Source: Halorussus limi
GTDB lineage: Archaea; Halobacteriota; Halobacteria; Halobacteriales; Haladaptataceae
Length of the DNA stretch: 64,000 bases
Assembly: GCF_023238205.1 (NCBI RefSeq)
Contig: NZ_CP096659.1
Span: 2,497,626 to 2,561,625, forward strand
Direction of reading: 5' to 3'
The notes beneath the pieces were generated by a model. It was not told where the DNA came from. It searched no databases and worked only from the letters and a program-made list of their open reading frames with translations. Position numbers and translations under genes: made by a program. The stretch's first letter is position 1; each line of letters begins with the position of its first letter. Shown here one piece after another: positions 61,860 to 64,000 of the stretch.

Positions 61860-62021
61860 TGTTCACCTCCGTAGTACGCAGGACGCTCCTACGGGTCAGT
61901 GAAACAGGTTACTGTCTGTGGTCGCCGTTATCGCGGGTCGCCAATACGGCGAATCCGCGACCGAACGACAGTAGACAGTAGACGCCTGTCTCATCCGAAT
62001 CGAGGGCCATGCGAAACTTAA
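61860..62021 (-). promoter_or_regulatory. structured leader and promoter of the rpl1-rpl10-rpl12 operon
   Basis: A minus-strand TATA, tttaagtt (62014-62021), predicts initiation near 61990, giving a leader of about 130 bases. A stem-loop at 61932-61959 pairs GCGG...CCGC and TCGCC...GGCGA around GTATT, and ggaggtg lies six bases before the start codon. A translational operator for L1 is likely by analogy with other archaea. Confidence 0.55.
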
Positions 62022-62103
62022 ACCCGTCGAAGCAGTACCGGGCGGGCCTCACCACCCCTGAGAGGGCCGTAATCAGTTACTTCGGCCGCCACGAACCTCC
62101 GCC

Positions 62104-62844
62104 GTGGCCGAACCAGTCTCGATTCCGGTCCTCGTGGCGGTAATCGCCGTCGGACTCGCGGGCGTCCACCTCGCCGCGGGCCGTCTCCACCTCCGGTCGA
62201 TTTCCCGAAGCGTCTGGCTCTCCGGCGCGGGGGGCGTCTCCGTGGCCTACGTGTTCGTCCACGTCCTCCCCGAGTTGGAGGAGCGCCAGCACGCCTTCGG
62301 CGGCGTCGTCGGCTTCCTCGAACACCACGTCTACCTCCTCGCGCTGGCCGGGTTCACGGCGTTCTACGGTCTCGAACAGGTCGCCCGTCGGTCGAGCGAC
62401 CGACGCGACCGCGAAGTCGCGGGAGCCGAGACGACTACGTCCGCGGGCGTGTTCTGGCTCCACGTCGGGTCGTTCGCGGCGTACAACGCGCTCGTCGGCT
62501 ACCTGCTCGTCCACCGCGAGGAGAGCGGACTGGCGAGCCTCGGATTCTTCGCGGTCGCCATGGCGCTCCACTTCGCGGTCAACGACTACGGACTCCGGGA
62601 CCACCACCGCGAGGCGTACGACCGCGTCGGCCGGTACCTGCTCGCGGGCGGCGTCCTCGCGGGAACCGCCGTCGGCTGGACGACCACGGTCGGGGCCGCG
62701 CTGGTGTCCGGGCTGTTCGGGTTCTTGGCCGGCGGAATCGTCCTCAACGTCGTCAAGGAGGAATTGCCCGAGGAGCGCCAGAGCAACGTCTGGGCGTTCG
62801 GCGTCGGGTCGGCGGTCTACGCGGCCCTGTTGCTGTTCGTCTGA
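62104..62844 (+). CDS. polytopic membrane protein, ZIP-transporter-like
   Basis: 246 residues, about seven helices, starting at GTG. Motifs that recall ZIP metal transporters are AYVFVHVLPELEE (His...Pro-Glu) and the ALHFAVNDYGLRDHH helix. A His-bearing loop (FLEHHVYLL) precedes helix 3. Full ZIP signatures (HSxxDG) are missing, so substrate and even transport function are uncertain. It is divergent from the rpl1 operon. Confidence 0.72.
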   Translation: MAEPVSIPVLVAVIAVGLAGVHLAAGRLHLRSISRSVWLSGAGGVSVAYVFVHVLPELEERQHAFGGVVGFLEHHVYLLALAGFTAFYGLEQVARRSSDRRDREVAGAETTTSAGVFWLHVGSFAAYNALVGYLLVHREESGLASLGFFAVAMALHFAVNDYGLRDHHREAYDRVGRYLLAGGVLAGTAVGWTTTVGAALVSGLFGFLAGGIVLNVVKEELPEERQSNVWAFGVGSAVYAALLLFV

Positions 62845-62928
62845 GCGACCGGTAGACGCTCGTCGGCGTCGCACTCGGATGTCGGCCAGCCGGAAGTTTT
62901 ACGCTGTGTTCGTCCGAAACTCGATACC

Positions 62929-63459
62929 GTGGACAGCGTCGAACTCAGCACCGTCGTCTACGTGCCGCCCGAGGAGGCCTACGACTTTCTCGTCGATTTT
63001 CAGGGGTACGCGAACTACTCGAAGTACCTCGAACGCGTCGAGCGCAACGGCGACGGCGGTCCCGGGACGGAGTACGACATTCATCTCCAGTGGTGGAAAC
63101 TCGACTACGTCGTGCGGTCGGAGGTGACGGAGTTCGACCGCCCGGAGCGAATCGGCTGGCGCATCACTAAAGACCTACGCGCGCACGGGGAGTGGCGGGT
63201 CGAACCCGAACCCGACGCCGCGCCACCGGACCGCGACTCCGCCTCGCGGGTTCGGCTCGTCATCGAGTTCGACGCCGACTCGGCGAGTTCCGACATGCTA
63301 GACCTGCCCCGACTCGTCTCGCTCGACAGAGTCATCGGCAAGGTCAAACCGCTCGTCCTGAAGGAGGCCGAGCGCGTCGTCGAGCGAATCGTGGCGGACC
63401 TCGAAGGCCAGCACCGCGAGGTCGAGTTGACGCTCCACGAGTCGCCCGACACGGTGTAG
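62929..63459 (+). CDS. SRPBCC family ligand-binding protein (polyketide cyclase-like)
   Basis: 176 residues with a Bet v1-like fold: VELSTVVYVPPEEAYDFLVD, then GYANYSKYLERVER, WRITKDLRAHGEWRVE and a long C-terminal helix. It starts at GTG with a TATA-like gttttacg about 30 bases upstream. A hydrophobic ligand is likely, identity unknown. It is convergent with the halocyanin gene 39 bases away. Confidence 0.85.
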   Translation: MDSVELSTVVYVPPEEAYDFLVDFQGYANYSKYLERVERNGDGGPGTEYDIHLQWWKLDYVVRSEVTEFDRPERIGWRITKDLRAHGEWRVEPEPDAAPPDRDSASRVRLVIEFDADSASSDMLDLPRLVSLDRVIGKVKPLVLKEAERVVERIVADLEGQHREVELTLHESPDTV

Positions 63460-63498
63460 CCGGTCCGAAAAATCGAAGCGGAAGCAGCGAACGTCTCG

Positions 63499-64000
63499 TT
63501 ACTCGGCCTGTCCGTAGTCGCCGCCGTACTTCATGAAGAAGTAGGCGAGGCCGAGCGTGAACACCAGCGCCGCCGTCGTGGCGACGCCGAGCGTCTTCGC
63601 GCTGCTCGGGATGGCGGGACCGCCGCCGCCCGTCGAGGCGCCGCCCTCTTGGACGGTGACGGTGCCGACCATCCCGGCGGTCTCGTGAGGCTGACAGTAG
63701 TACTCGTACGTTCCGGTCGTCTCGAACGTGTGGGAGTACTCGTGGCCCGTGTTGTACGTCTTGCTCGGGGCGCCGTCGGTGCCCTGCCAGTTGGCACCTT
63801 CGGGCTGGCTCGACGGGACGACGTTGTGGTTGTCCGACTCCCAGACCCACTTCACCGTCGTTCCGGGGGCGATCGTAACCTCGGCGGGCTCGAACACGAG
63901 GCTCCCGCCGGGACCGACGATGACTTCCTTCGTCCCGCCGCCGCCGGAACTCGTCTCCTGACTCTCGGCCGCGGCGGTTCCCGCCGCGCCCGCGGCCGCC
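63499..64000 (-). CDS. halocyanin (second copy), N-terminus beyond the window
   Basis: Blue copper protein read on the minus strand; the first visible residues (AAAGAAGTAAAESQET) are the end of the signal peptide, so only the start is cut off. Copper ligands are in SDNHNVVPSS and YYCQPHETAGM, and a C-terminal helix (TLGVATTAALVFTLGLAYFF) anchors it. The central 254 bases (63665-63918) align without gaps to 13313-13566 of the first halocyanin with long identical tracts. It can serve as an alternative electron carrier to the same oxidase. Confidence 0.93.
   Translation of the reverse strand, partial: AAAGAAGTAAAESQETSSGGGGTKEVIVGPGGSLVFEPAEVTIAPGTTVKWVWESDNHNVVPSSQPEGANWQGTDGAPSKTYNTGHEYSHTFETTGTYEYYCQPHETAGMVGTVTVQEGGASTGGGGPAIPSSAKTLGVATTAALVFTLGLAYFFMKYGGDYGQAE

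Overview
The window reads as chromosomal DNA of an extremely halophilic archaeon (class Halobacteria). The grounds are high GC, very acidic proteins, mostly leaderless genes with a TATA box about 25-30 bases before the start codon, Tat signals on secreted proteins, and hallmark haloarchaeal genes (bat-type activators, halocyanins, phosphomevalonate decarboxylase, archaeal ribosomal and RNA polymerase operons). I cannot assign the genus with confidence. Both edges cut genes: a Bat-type regulator on the left and a halocyanin on the right. I see no rRNA, CRISPR array, transposase or integrase.

Layout. 1-12 kb: signalling and housekeeping genes, including a PAS/GAF/HTH activator, an NDH-2-like flavoprotein, a MEDS-domain histidine kinase, MvaD, endonuclease III, and an unusual receiver-GAF protein overlapping a degenerate RecA-like protein. 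12-18 kb: a respiratory operon with halocyanin, a Tat-exported Rieske protein, split cytochrome b and several small membrane proteins. 18-26 kb: a degenerate NAD kinase, an M28 peptidase, a lone E1-alpha dehydrogenase, and terminal-oxidase genes coxC, coxB and a CtaA-CtaB fusion (subunit I is outside the window). 26-34 kb: a PH/SHOCT protein, an ABC-2 exporter, a lipoprotein, a fructosamine kinase, a DUF420 protein and a TctA-like permease. 34-39 kb: a complete sugar-type ABC importer. 39-44 kb: an aspartate-type aminotransferase and an Lrp regulator in convergent orientation, a Gly-Glu repeat lipoprotein, and pyruvate:ferredoxin oxidoreductase porAB.

44.3-48.7 kb is the accessory segment: a 1162-residue PKD-type surface protein with an abrupt composition change and a strongly basic Lys/Arg/Thr/Tyr-rich C-terminal third, followed 5 bases later by a membrane-anchored partner. 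This is the best candidate here for something undescribed. 48.7-51.7 kb has the Fe-S carrier ApbC/Mrp and MoaA. 51.8-58 kb is the classic archaeal operon with embedded tRNAs: tRNA-Ser, rps13, rps4, rps11, rpoD, tRNA-Leu, rpl18e, rpl13, rps9, rpoN, rpoK, eno, rps2. 58-62 kb has meaB with a B12-binding mutase subunit, then rpl1-rpl10-rpl12. The end holds a ZIP-like membrane protein, an SRPBCC protein and a second halocyanin whose central 254 bases nearly match the first.

Together the respiratory genes suggest a chain from a quinol-oxidising Rieske/cytochrome b complex through halocyanin to a haem-copper oxidase, with haem synthesis and assembly proteins close by. Family names given as DUF numbers are from memory of the family catalogues and were not searched.
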